Assembly (NCBI GenBank): GCA_944322575.1
Contig: CALUPK010000012.1
Span: 1 to 49,011 of the forward strand
DNA from: an uncultured Bacteroidales bacterium
Lineage (GTDB): Bacteria; Bacteroidota; Bacteroidia; Bacteroidales; UBA932
DNA length: 49,011 nt
Reading direction: 5' to 3'
The notes under the pieces were generated by a model that was not told where the DNA came from, made no database searches, and worked only from the letters and a program-made list of their open reading frames with translations. Both the position numbers and the translations under genes were made by a program. Numbering within the stretch: position 1 is the stretch's first letter; each line of letters starts with the position of its first letter. This document shows, piece after piece, positions 6,772 to 14,273 of this stretch.

Positions 6772-7701
6772 ATGGAAACAATGCTTTATTCTACATTTTT
6801 GGATGACAAAGAAATTGCCGGCAAGATTTACGAAATGCTGGCGAATGACATTTTAGGCAAGGAACAAATGGAAAAAATCAAGTTACGTTACCATGATATG
6901 TCCCGCAACTTCTTCAAATATTCCAAGGACGAGGCGGAAAAATCAGGGTATAAAGATTCAGTTTGGGAGTTCAGTCCGGGATTAGAGCCTTTTAAGCCTG
7001 CCGGATGGAAACGCTGTTATGAAGACACTACTACAGTGCCCATACCCATAACTCACCCGGATTTTATCGACCTGACATTGCGGGAGGTAAAAAGAGGTGC
7101 GATAGGCCTTGACCTGCCTACATGGTTTAACCTGAATGACAATAATAAGCGCATCATGATAATTGCGCAGGATCCTCTGCGAGGTAATACATGGTATTCT
7201 GATGTTGATAAATTTCCAAAAGGGAAAACCGGGAGCAAAGAAGACTACATTTGCGTGGATGCGTTAGTGTCATCTCCGTTTGGACTGCATGGCAGAGGCT
7301 GGAGGGAAAACAAACGTGGAGGCGGCAGAATGGCGTTGCTTGTTGAAAAGCTTATCAAGCACGATTATGGTGTTTATCTTACCGATTGCAGGAAATATTT
7401 TGTATATGATGCGTCGGAATCAGCGGAGTATTCCAAAGAAAAGAAAGAGATATACAAAGCAATCCTGCATAAAGAGATAGACATCGTCAAACCGAAAAGT
7501 ATAGTGGCGTTGGGCAATCAGGCATACAGCTATTGTCATGAACTGATAGGTGATTATGCAAGATTGCTGTATGTTCCTCATTTCTCAGGAGCGGCAACAT
7601 GGAAAGCGAAAGATTTTTTCAACATACCCGGAACACAGAAAGTTTCGATAGAAGAACTTTCTGAAAAATATGCGGAATATATAATCCGTGAATGTAAATA
7701 A
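6772..7701 (+). CDS. Uracil-DNA glycosylase superfamily-like protein
   Basis: A 309-residue protein. From about residue 125 it follows the order of the uracil-DNA glycosylase fold: IMIIAQDPLRG (in place of the GQDPYH or GEAPG water-activating loop), a region with SSPFGLHG, YGVYLTDCRKYF, KPKSIVALGNQAY, and a late VPHFSGA (in place of HPSP). The usual catalytic Asn or His is not obvious, so activity on uracil is uncertain. The first 120 residues are unrelated to standard enzymes. It is the first gene of the run leading to RtcB-PrfH, about 100 bases before the GNAT-AAA gene. It could be a DNA or RNA base-repair enzyme or a binding protein. Confidence 0.6.
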   Translation: METMLYSTFLDDKEIAGKIYEMLANDILGKEQMEKIKLRYHDMSRNFFKYSKDEAEKSGYKDSVWEFSPGLEPFKPAGWKRCYEDTTTVPIPITHPDFIDLTLREVKRGAIGLDLPTWFNLNDNNKRIMIIAQDPLRGNTWYSDVDKFPKGKTGSKEDYICVDALVSSPFGLHGRGWRENKRGGGRMALLVEKLIKHDYGVYLTDCRKYFVYDASESAEYSKEKKEIYKAILHKEIDIVKPKSIVALGNQAYSYCHELIGDYARLLYVPHFSGAATWKAKDFFNIPGTQKVSIEELSEKYAEYIIRECK

Positions 7702-7749
7702 CGACAAAAGTCGCTTGTAAAATACGATTTCACAAGGATGTGCCGTAAA

Positions 7750-7774
7750 ATGGCATATCCGTGCCATACTTTTG
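7750..7774 (+). promoter_or_regulatory. -7 box with adjoining palindrome before the GNAT-AAA gene
   Basis: TACTTTTG at 7767-7774 matches the -7 consensus and lies 25 bases before the ATG at 7800. Immediately upstream, ATGGCA (7750-7755) and TGCCAT (7762-7767) form an inverted repeat with a 6-base spacer whose right arm runs into the -7 box. This is the place and shape of a repressor operator. The regulator is unknown; the WYL protein upstream is a possible candidate. Confidence 0.45.
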
Positions 7775-7799
7775 TGCTGTAATCATAAAGCATCATAAT

Positions 7800-9548
7800 A
7801 TGAAAGAAGTGAAGGCGAAGCAAATCGAAATCGCAACAGACAGGCTTATTATCAGGACTCCGGACGAGAGGAATATCCATGATATTTTCGTTCTGATGAG
7901 TGACTTGGAAATTGCGGCAAGCACTGGATTCAGACCCATGAGCACACTCAGCGAGGCAGAAGGGAAAATCCGCAGGGAGATGGACGGCGGGCGGATGTTC
8001 TGTATTTCCGAAAAGAACCATCCTGAACGGAATATCGGCGTTTTTGAAATCACCCCTCACAGGACAAATACGGAATCCGGAGAAAAATGCAATTACGAGA
8101 TATGCTATTTTCTCCATAAGGAGGCCCGTGGGAAAGGCTATATGACGGAAGTCGTGGAGAGGATGAAACGCTATCTGTTCAATGAACGGAAAGCGGATTC
8201 GCTGACCATTGCAGTCCTGCCTCGGAATGATGCGTCACGCAGGGTAGCTCTGAAAAGCGGTTTCACATACGAGGGCCTGGACAGGAAATGCGGCACGAAT
8301 TATCTTGACGAGGTTGTTGACCTGGAATATTATACCCTATATAAGGAAGAATACCTCAATCCTGATGAAAAAATGCGCAAGGAAAAGCTGACCATCGCAT
8401 CGAAACAGAAGTGGATTAATGATGGCGGCATTCTTTATCCGATTCCCGGCTATGCTTCTTTGCTTACTTCTCCCGGTAACGGAATATTCCGCATCTATGA
8501 GAATCCGCAGACAAAACGCTTGGGACTGGAGAAGATGGATGATACTTTCCGGTTCGATTTCAAGATCTACGACCTTGGCTGCGAAGATATTATGTCAAAA
8601 ATCATAAAGACATGGACATCTGACCTGTTCAGAGAAAGCAACAAGAATCTTGGAGTTATTTTCAACGGCCTGAAAGGAACAGGTAAGACAATCGCCGCCA
8701 AACTTCTCTGCAACCGCATAGGTCTGCCGGTAATTGTCATTTCCAAACCCGTTGACGGTATGTTGGAATTTATACAGTCGCTGCATTTTGAAGGCATTAT
8801 CCTTATCGACGAAGCGGAGAAGACCTTCCGTGAAGAACAGGAAGTCCTGCTTAAAATGATTGACGGGGTTTACAACGACATGCGGAAACTGTATATCCTT
8901 ACTACCAACAAACTTTCAATTGATGAGAACCTGTTAGGGCGTCCGGGCCGTATCCGCTATATCAAGGAATTTTCCAATTTGTCGGCGAAGGCAGTCAATG
9001 ATGTCATTGATGATAATCTCAAAGACATGTCATTGAAGGAAGGTGTGCTGAAAGTGGTTGACAGTCTGGAAATTTCCACCATAGACATCTTGAAAGCCAT
9101 TATTGACGAATGCAATATAACAGGAGCTGTTCCGTCGGATTCCACTCTGAATATTCCGAAAGCAAAATACAGGATTCAGATTATCAGTTTCGACGATCTT
9201 GACCTGAATTCCCATCAGGAACTCAAAGATTATATAAAAGGGCATTTGACTCCCAATGAGACAGTTGCTGATTGGTTAAGACGGGTCATCGGCACGGATG
9301 AAAGTAAAAAGAAGCCGAAGAAAAACATGAATCTGATAGATGAAATGTTTGATTGCAATGTGGATATAGAATGGCAGCCCACTTCCACTCTGGCCACATA
9401 TATCGGCAAGCGGCTCGGACACAGGACAGTCGTCAGCGAACCCGACCGATACGGCTTCTTTACTGTCGAATCCGACTGGGGTGATACGGAATTATGCTGC
9501 CTCTGCAACGACGTTGACATTCCGTCACTTTACAGAGGTTGCTTATAA
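7800..9548 (+). CDS. GNAT acetyltransferase fused to an AAA+ ATPase
   Basis: A 582-residue protein from ATG 7800; an upstream in-frame ATG at 7761 overlaps the promoter and is less likely. Residues about 8-180 are a RimJ/RimL-type GNAT domain with the acetyl-CoA loop EARGKGYMTEV (108-118) and a late NDASRRVALKSGF helix. Residues about 205-450 match small AAA+ ATPases of Bacteroidota phages and mobile elements: Walker A GLKGTGKT (290-297), Walker B IILIDEAE (333-340), a TTN sensor and GRPGRIRY arginine region. The last 80 residues are unassigned. Each half is usually a separate protein, so this is an unusual fusion. The frame is continuous with no stop, so it is not a misread junction. The acetylation target is unknown. 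Confidence 0.75.
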   Translation: MKEVKAKQIEIATDRLIIRTPDERNIHDIFVLMSDLEIAASTGFRPMSTLSEAEGKIRREMDGGRMFCISEKNHPERNIGVFEITPHRTNTESGEKCNYEICYFLHKEARGKGYMTEVVERMKRYLFNERKADSLTIAVLPRNDASRRVALKSGFTYEGLDRKCGTNYLDEVVDLEYYTLYKEEYLNPDEKMRKEKLTIASKQKWINDGGILYPIPGYASLLTSPGNGIFRIYENPQTKRLGLEKMDDTFRFDFKIYDLGCEDIMSKIIKTWTSDLFRESNKNLGVIFNGLKGTGKTIAAKLLCNRIGLPVIVISKPVDGMLEFIQSLHFEGIILIDEAEKTFREEQEVLLKMIDGVYNDMRKLYILTTNKLSIDENLLGRPGRIRYIKEFSNLSAKAVNDVIDDNLKDMSLKEGVLKVVDSLEISTIDILKAIIDECNITGAVPSDSTLNIPKAKYRIQIISFDDLDLNSHQELKDYIKGHLTPNETVADWLRRVIGTDESKKKPKKNMNLIDEMFDCNVDIEWQPTSTLATYIGKRLGHRTVVSEPDRYGFFTVESDWGDTELCCLCNDVDIPSLYRGCL

Positions 9549-9559
9549 AACACCATTCT

Positions 9560-9958
9560 ATGGTTAACAACAGTTTTAGTCCGAGGGATATTCTATGCCT
9601 GCAATATGCCGGAATCAAGCCATCACGGATTATGACTTCCGGGCTTGACATCGTGCATCCAAAGGAAAACGCTCCACTCCAACAGCGGATTTTGGAAAAA
9701 GGAGGACTTATCCTGTCCGAGCATCCTTTTGGAATGAAGGCTAATCCGACAAGGCTTATCGCCCGCAACAGATTGCAGGCGGCGTTATCAAACACAGTTG
9801 TTTTGGCAGAATGTCCCGAACAGAGCGGAAGTATGCACACCATGCGCTTTGCACGCAAATATCACAAACGATGCCTTGCGGTCTCATATCCTGAATACTC
9901 CTGCGTTAATGCGGGCAATGAATTATTAATCAATTTGAACCTTGCAAAAGGCATTTAA
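9560..9958 (+). CDS. Shortened DprA/SLOG-like protein
   Basis: About 132 residues from ATG 9560 (ATG at 9539 in frame would overlap the upstream gene). The sequence follows the second half of the DprA Rossmann (SLOG) domain: GLDIVHPKEN, ILEKGGLILSEHPFG, ARNRLQAALSNTVVLAE, and EQSGSMHTMRFA, matching the DprA blocks that bind single-stranded DNA. The first half, with the glycine-rich GxR nucleotide loop and the helix after it, is absent and replaced by about 28 unrelated residues. The C-terminal winged helix is also missing. It may be a decayed gene or a minimal SLOG-derived protein. It lies 11 bases after the GNAT-AAA gene and 4 bases before the next, so it is translated within the operon. Confidence 0.65.
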   Translation: MVNNSFSPRDILCLQYAGIKPSRIMTSGLDIVHPKENAPLQQRILEKGGLILSEHPFGMKANPTRLIARNRLQAALSNTVVLAECPEQSGSMHTMRFARKYHKRCLAVSYPEYSCVNAGNELLINLNLAKGI

Positions 9959-9962
9959 TGAA

Positions 9963-10448
9963 ATGAAGAAAGTCTTGATATTCCCGGCACCTTTTCTCAT
10001 AAATGACCCGACAACAGACCAGCAAAATGAGTATATGATCTCACTGCTGATGGAGGAAATGGCCATGGAAGGCATAGGCGATTTCATAGAGGTCAATGCT
10101 TTGGACAAATCAAATTATCACGAGGTTGTTCGCAAAATCATTGCTGATCGAAAACCGGACTGGGTGATTGCAGCCGGAGAATCAGCTACGGCTTGTATCA
10201 GTCTCCATGGGATAAAAAAGTTACTGGTCAATCCTATTGTCACTTTCGATGATTTGAACAATGTCCCCGAATATGCCCGTCAGCACACCTACGGTTTCTT
10301 TGGCGCATTACCGCAGCAGCAGAAAAGCTACGAATTATTTCAATCCGTCTACCCGAATGCGACTTGGTATGTCAATGCTCCTAATCTGAGCTTGATTGAT
10401 ATTAAAGATATCTCCATATTGATTATTAGTGATAAATCAAATGAGTAA
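9963..10448 (+). CDS. Small alpha/beta protein of unknown function, hydrolase-like
   Basis: A 161-residue protein from ATG 9963. It alternates strands and helices in the way of a Rossmann or small alpha/beta-hydrolase fold: MKKVLIFPAP at the start, DWVIAAGESATACISLHG near the middle with a G-E-S-A turn like a nucleophile elbow, then KLLVNPIV and YGFFGAL. This is reminiscent of YqiA-type esterases, but a complete Ser-His-Asp triad is not clear. It starts 4 bases after the DprA-like gene and overlaps rtcB by 8 bases, so it is part of the RtcB-PrfH operon. No function can be named. Confidence 0.55.
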   Translation: MKKVLIFPAPFLINDPTTDQQNEYMISLLMEEMAMEGIGDFIEVNALDKSNYHEVVRKIIADRKPDWVIAAGESATACISLHGIKKLLVNPIVTFDDLNNVPEYARQHTYGFFGALPQQQKSYELFQSVYPNATWYVNAPNLSLIDIKDISILIISDKSNE

Positions 10449-11652
10449 AAATATGATAATCAAAGGACAATACACCTCGGCTGAGATATTCACCGAGAAC
10501 ATCGAGGATGCGGCACTTCAGTGGGTGAAGGCGCAATGCGACCATCCGGCATTCGAGGGTATCAGGATAGTGCAGATGCCCGATGTTCATGCAGGAAATT
10601 CCTGCAATGTGGGGACGGTGTACCGGATAGGGGCATATCTTAATCCCGACCATGTGGGTGTGGACATCGGATGTACCATTTCCATGCACAGGCTATCTTC
10701 CGCAGTCGCTCCGGAAGATTTCGCTCTGCTTGACCACAGAATCCGTGAGGCCATCCCGACCGGCACGGAGATTTGTGCGAAGAACAGCCTGAACGAAAAG
10801 GAACTGTTCCGCTTTCTTGACTCGCAATACCGGAAAGCACGGTCATCCGCTCCTGACCTGATTAACGAAGCGCCGCGCATAGATGCCCGTTTCGTTTCAG
10901 ATTTCTGCCGCAGGATAAAGTTGCAAGAGGCTATCTTTTATAAAAGTCTCGGCACGCTCGGCGGAGGCAACCACTTCATTGAATACGGTGAGGACGAGCA
11001 AACGCATGAAGGATGGCTGACTATCCATTGCGGTTCCCGGAATCTCGGGGTCAAAGTGGCGAACCACTGGCATAATATCGCTGCAAATCCCAAACGGGCG
11101 CAGTATATCGGTTATCTGTGGGGAGATGCACTTAACGGCTATCTCTCCGATATGGTCATTGCGCAGGCGTATGCCCTCTACAACCATCATATCATCCGTG
11201 ACCGTATTTCCGCAATATTGAAAAAACTCTGCAAGGCCAAATGCTTGGAGTCTATATTCACCACGCACAATTATATTTCCGTAAGCGGGGAATATCCCAT
11301 GCTGCGCAAAGGAGCAGTTGAAGCCGCCGAAGGAGAGCGCTTCTGCCTGCCTTTCAACATGCGCGACGGTATAGCTGTCTGCGTGGGCAAAGGCAATCCC
11401 GAATGGAATTGTTCCGCTCCGCATGGAGCCGGACGCGCCATGTCGAGGAATGCCGCTAAGAAAAATATCGCGATGGCAGAGTTTGAAAAGTCCATGAACG
11501 GCATATTCTCCACCTCCGTCTATTCCGGTACGCTCGACGAGTCGCCACAGGCATACAAACCAATGGAAGAAATATTGCGTCTGATAGAGCCGACAGCCGA
11601 AGTCATCACGATGGTCAGACCCCGCTTAAACATTAAAGATATTCCCCAATGA
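10441..11652 (+). CDS. rtcB: RNA-splicing ligase RtcB (RtcB2-type, paired with PrfH)
   Basis: A 403-residue protein with the RtcB metal and guanylate site: MPDVHAG (Asp48, His50), GVDIGC (Asp75, Cys78), [18 protein letters not shown], and the catalytic histidine in [11 protein letters not shown] (His328), which becomes guanylylated. RtcB joins RNA 2',3'-cyclic phosphate or 3'-phosphate ends to 5'-OH ends using GTP and Mn2+. The start ATG at 10441 overlaps the upstream gene; the stop overlaps the PrfH ATG by 4 bases. Pairing with PrfH marks it as the variant that re-seals 16S rRNA cut at the decoding centre by ribotoxins. No RtcA or archease is present here. Confidence 0.93.
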   Translation: MSKNMIIKGQYTSAEIFTENIEDAALQWVKAQCDHPAFEGIRIVQMPDVHAGNSCNVGTVYRIGAYLNPDHVGVDIGCTISMHRLSSAVAPEDFALLDHRIREAIPTGTEICAKNSLNEKELFRFLDSQYRKARSSAPDLINEAPRIDARFVSDFCRRIKLQEAIFYKSLGTLGGGNHFIEYGEDEQTHEGWLTIHCGSRNLGVKVANHWHNIAANPKRAQYIGYLWGDALNGYLSDMVIAQAYALYNHHIIRDRISAILKKLCKAKCLESIFTTHNYISVSGEYPMLRKGAVEAAEGERFCLPFNMRDGIAVCVGKGNPEWNCSAPHGAGRAMSRNAAKKNIAMAEFEKSMNGIFSTSVYSGTLDESPQAYKPMEEILRLIEPTAEVITMVRPRLNIKDIPQ

Positions 11653-12248
11653 AAAAGTATATACAGCTCACAGCCGGACGTGGTCCCGTGGAATGTGCCC
11701 GCGCCGTCACGCTGGTTGCCCGTGAACTGCTGAAGGATTTCCCGGATGCGGAACTTGTGGAAAGCGAACCTCACAACACGGAGCCGGACTGCTACATGTC
11801 AATGCTGTTTCTTGCCGAAGTAAATCCCGCCAAGGAACAAGAGTGGAGCGGAACGGTTCTCTGGCGTGCGGCATCAAACCCTTACCGTCCCGGCCATCCT
11901 CGCAGGAACTGGTTTGTCGGCGTGGAGTTTATTGATCCCATCTCATTTCCGGATGTGTCGGATAAAGACATTGTGTATGAAACAATGCGCTCGGGAGGAC
12001 ACGGAGGACAGAACGTAAACAAAGTGGAGACGGCTGTCCGGGCCACCCATCTGCCGACCGGAATTTCCGTCAAGTGCAGCAGCCAACGCTCGCAGTCGCA
12101 GAACAAAGAAAGGGCACGCAGCCTGCTTCTTCTGAAACTGCAGCAAAGAAAAGACTCCGCTGCGGCATCTTTCCGTGCGTCCAAATGGGGCCGGCATACT
12201 GCACTTATGCGCGGGAATCCCGTGAAAACATTCTCGGGAGCATTATAA
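11649..12248 (+). CDS. prfH: Peptide chain release factor homologue PrfH
   Basis: A 199-residue protein with the class-I release-factor catalytic motif GGQ (119-121, in [14 protein letters not shown]) and the following basic RF-1/RF-2-like C-terminal tail. The codon-reading domain of RF1/RF2 is replaced by a short N-terminal domain, as expected for PrfH. The family recognises ribosomes cleaved in the 16S decoding centre, releases the stalled peptide, and so allows RtcB to repair the rRNA. ATGA overlap with rtcB indicates coupled translation. It is the last gene of the island run; 33 bases separate its stop from the convergent DUF4143 ATPase gene. Confidence 0.92.
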   Translation: MKKYIQLTAGRGPVECARAVTLVARELLKDFPDAELVESEPHNTEPDCYMSMLFLAEVNPAKEQEWSGTVLWRAASNPYRPGHPRRNWFVGVEFIDPISFPDVSDKDIVYETMRSGGHGGQNVNKVETAVRATHLPTGISVKCSSQRSQSQNKERARSLLLLKLQQRKDSAAASFRASKWGRHTALMRGNPVKTFSGAL

Positions 12249-12281
12249 AATATGCTAAGGGCGGCAACAGCCTAAGGTCAT

Positions 12282-13412
12282 TTACACGAAATCCAGATAA
12301 TTTTCCCTGCTGACCACATGAAATTCAGCGTGCGGATATGCTTCTTGAAAAGCTTTTGGCACTGATGGAGTCCTGTTGCCCCATTTGAACTCCAATGCGG
12401 TCAGATTATCAGCAGACTCCTCGATAAGGTCGATCTCCTGTTTGTCGTAAGTACGCCAGAAGTAGAATTCCTTGTGGAGTAAATCGTTAAAATTCGCTTT
12501 GCGCCGTTCTCCGATAATGTAGTTTTCCCATAGAGCACCTACATCCTGCCGGATGGCCAGCGGTGAGAAGGCTCCGATGACAGCATTGCGTATGCCGTTG
12601 TCATAGAAGTACCATTTTCCGGCCTTTGTCACCTCCTTTCGCAGGTTGCGGGAATAAGCCCCCATGCGGTAGACGACAAACACCTTTTCCAACAGATCCA
12701 GATATTTCTCAACGGTTGTCTTGCTCATACCCAGTTGTTTGCCCAACTCTTCGTATGATACCTCGCTGCCCAGCTGAAAAGCTATCAACCGCAGTAGATC
12801 GCGCATCTTGCCTGAATTTTTCAACCCGTCGATAGCCAGAATATCCTTCAGGAGATAGGCGCCGACTATGTCACGCAGGTAATCTGTCTTGCGCTCGAAG
12901 CTGTCCATCATCACCACTTCCGGATAAGAGCCGTAAATCAGTCGGGCTTCGAGGTTCCTGCGAGTCTCGATCGGTGTTTCCGTCTGTGCAATCTCCCGCT
13001 GCGAGAATGGTGTAAGGAGGAATTGTGTACTCCGGCCGACCAACGGTTCCCCGGCCTTGTTTAAAAGGTCGAATGAAGATGAGCCGCTTGCAAGGACGCT
13101 GATTCCAGGCACCTCGTCAACAATCAGTTTAAGAACACTGCCAATTTGCGGAATATTCTGCGCCTCATCGATTGCCAGCAGATCGATACCCTCCAGCAGA
13201 TGCCGGTAGTTGGCAACGGAGCGGGTCTCCAGCAGGGCCAGCGTATCGTAATCCTCCCCATTAAGCATCATTGTCCGGCCTGGGTAATCTTCCACTATCT
13301 TACGCATCATTACCGTTTTCCCGACACGGCGGGCACCAAATATCAGCACGGCTTTGTTAGGGGCAATACGCGCTTTAATTAGATCTTGAAGAATTCGATT
13401 TATAGTTTCCAT
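12282..13412 (-). CDS. AAA_14/DUF4143-type ATPase
   Basis: A 376-residue protein with an N-terminal AAA domain (Walker A FGARRVGKT near residues 25-33, Walker B LLAIDEAQ near 79-86, a SGSSSF sensor) followed by a DUF4143 domain that has the restriction-nuclease-like end (QEIDLIEE and ALEFKWG, a D and E-x-K pair). A winged helix lies between them. Such genes are very common in Bacteroidota, spread horizontally and occur in many copies per genome; their role is poorly known. The gene is monocistronic with its own promoter and operator-like repeats upstream, and is convergent to prfH. All core motifs are intact. Confidence 0.88.
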   Translation of the reverse strand: METINRILQDLIKARIAPNKAVLIFGARRVGKTVMMRKIVEDYPGRTMMLNGEDYDTLALLETRSVANYRHLLEGIDLLAIDEAQNIPQIGSVLKLIVDEVPGISVLASGSSSFDLLNKAGEPLVGRSTQFLLTPFSQREIAQTETPIETRRNLEARLIYGSYPEVVMMDSFERKTDYLRDIVGAYLLKDILAIDGLKNSGKMRDLLRLIAFQLGSEVSYEELGKQLGMSKTTVEKYLDLLEKVFVVYRMGAYSRNLRKEVTKAGKWYFYDNGIRNAVIGAFSPLAIRQDVGALWENYIIGERRKANFNDLLHKEFYFWRTYDKQEIDLIEESADNLTALEFKWGNRTPSVPKAFQEAYPHAEFHVVSRENYLDFV

Positions 13413-13432
13413 GATTTTATCTTTTTCCTCTG

Positions 13433-13440
13433 CAAATATA
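13433..13440 (-). promoter_or_regulatory. -7 box of the DUF4143 ATPase gene
   Basis: On the minus strand this reads TATATTTG, a full -7 match, about 20 bases before the ATG at 13412. A -33 TTG is not seen; the place it would occupy holds one of the two GCCAGT repeats described next, which suggests activator or repressor control. Confidence 0.6.
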
Positions 13441-13455
13441 AAAATTATTCTCCTG

Positions 13456-13504
13456 ACTGGCGAATTTTATGTAAAAATCGTACTCTCAACTGGCGATTTT
13501 TACA
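13456..13504 (-). repeat. Direct repeats and inverted repeat upstream of the DUF4143 ATPase gene (operator-like)
   Basis: ACTGGCGA occurs at 13456-13463 and again at 13489-13496, 33 bases apart (about three helical turns), each followed by a similar T-rich stretch. In addition TGTAAAAATCG (13470-13480) and CGATTTTTACA (13494-13504) form a perfect 11-base inverted repeat with a 13-base spacer. The block lies just upstream of the ATPase -7 box and directly after the stop of the SpoU-family gene, so it may be an operator, a weak terminator for that gene, or both. Confidence 0.55.
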
Positions 13505-13510
13505 AAAATA

Positions 13511-14257
13511 TCAGCGTCGGCGGAACTCGTAGCAGGTGACGGCGGTGGCGATGGCCACGTTGAGGGATTCGGCGGCGCTGTCGGGTTTGGAGGCGAATGA
13601 GGGGATGTGCAATCTGCGGGTGGCGGCGGCCATTAGGGCGGGGGAGAGGCCGTCCCTTTCGCTGCCCATCAGGATCAATGCCCGGGTGGTGTCCAGGGCG
13701 GCGGAGCGGATGTCCTCTCCGTCGAGGGCAGTGGCGTAGACGGGGATTCCGGCGGCGGTGCATCCGCGCACAAGCGCATGAAGGTCGCAGGTGACGGCCC
13801 GCTGGCGGAAGATGGAGCCCATGGTGGCCTGGACGGTCTTGGGGTTGTACAGGTCGACGCAGTCGGGGGAGAGGTAGACGGTGCCGATGCCGAACCAGTC
13901 GGCTAAGCGCAGGATGGTACCGACGTTCCCCGGGTCGCGGACGGAGTCCAGTCCGAGGCAGAGGCCTGAGGGCAATGCGGGGGCCGGGGCATTGTCCTGC
14001 ATCTCTTCCGGAGGGATGCGCAGCACGGCGAGGGCAGGGGAGGGCGACGATAGATGGCTCATCCGTCCCATGACCTCCTCCCCGACATCTGGGAGACGGT
14101 AGACCGCCTCCACGGGGAAGCGCTTCTGCGTCAGGGCCTCCCCGACCATTTTCTCCCCCTCGACGACGAAAAGCCCCAGCTCCTCCCGGAATTTTTTCTG
14201 TCCGAGGGAGCGGATGAGCCTGATGTCGGCCTTGGAGGGGATGCGGTCGCTTAGCAT
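13511..14257 (-). CDS. SpoU/TrmH-family RNA 2'-O-methyltransferase
   Basis: A 248-residue protein with a short N-terminal substrate-binding part (about residues 1-90) and the SPOUT knot domain. Motif 1 is LDSVRDPGNVGTILRLADWFG, followed by the NPKTVQATMGS segment, motif 2 ILMGSERDGLS and motif 3 SAAESLNVAIATAV. These form the AdoMet-binding knot and the catalytic arginine in motif 1. Layout is that of RlmB/TrmH-like enzymes that methylate ribose in rRNA or tRNA; the exact nucleotide cannot be told. It begins 16 bases after the speA stop on the same strand, so the two are likely co-transcribed. Confidence 0.9.
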   Translation of the reverse strand: MLSDRIPSKADIRLIRSLGQKKFREELGLFVVEGEKMVGEALTQKRFPVEAVYRLPDVGEEVMGRMSHLSSPSPALAVLRIPPEEMQDNAPAPALPSGLCLGLDSVRDPGNVGTILRLADWFGIGTVYLSPDCVDLYNPKTVQATMGSIFRQRAVTCDLHALVRGCTAAGIPVYATALDGEDIRSAALDTTRALILMGSERDGLSPALMAAATRRLHIPSFASKPDSAAESLNVAIATAVTCYEFRRR

Positions 14258-14273
14258 TGTCCTATACTAAAGC

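Noticed and set aside
1029-12248. Prophage or integrative element
   Set aside because: The AAA+ half and the DUF6140-like gene recall phages, but no integrase, terminase, capsid, tail, relaxase, transposase or flanking att repeat was seen.
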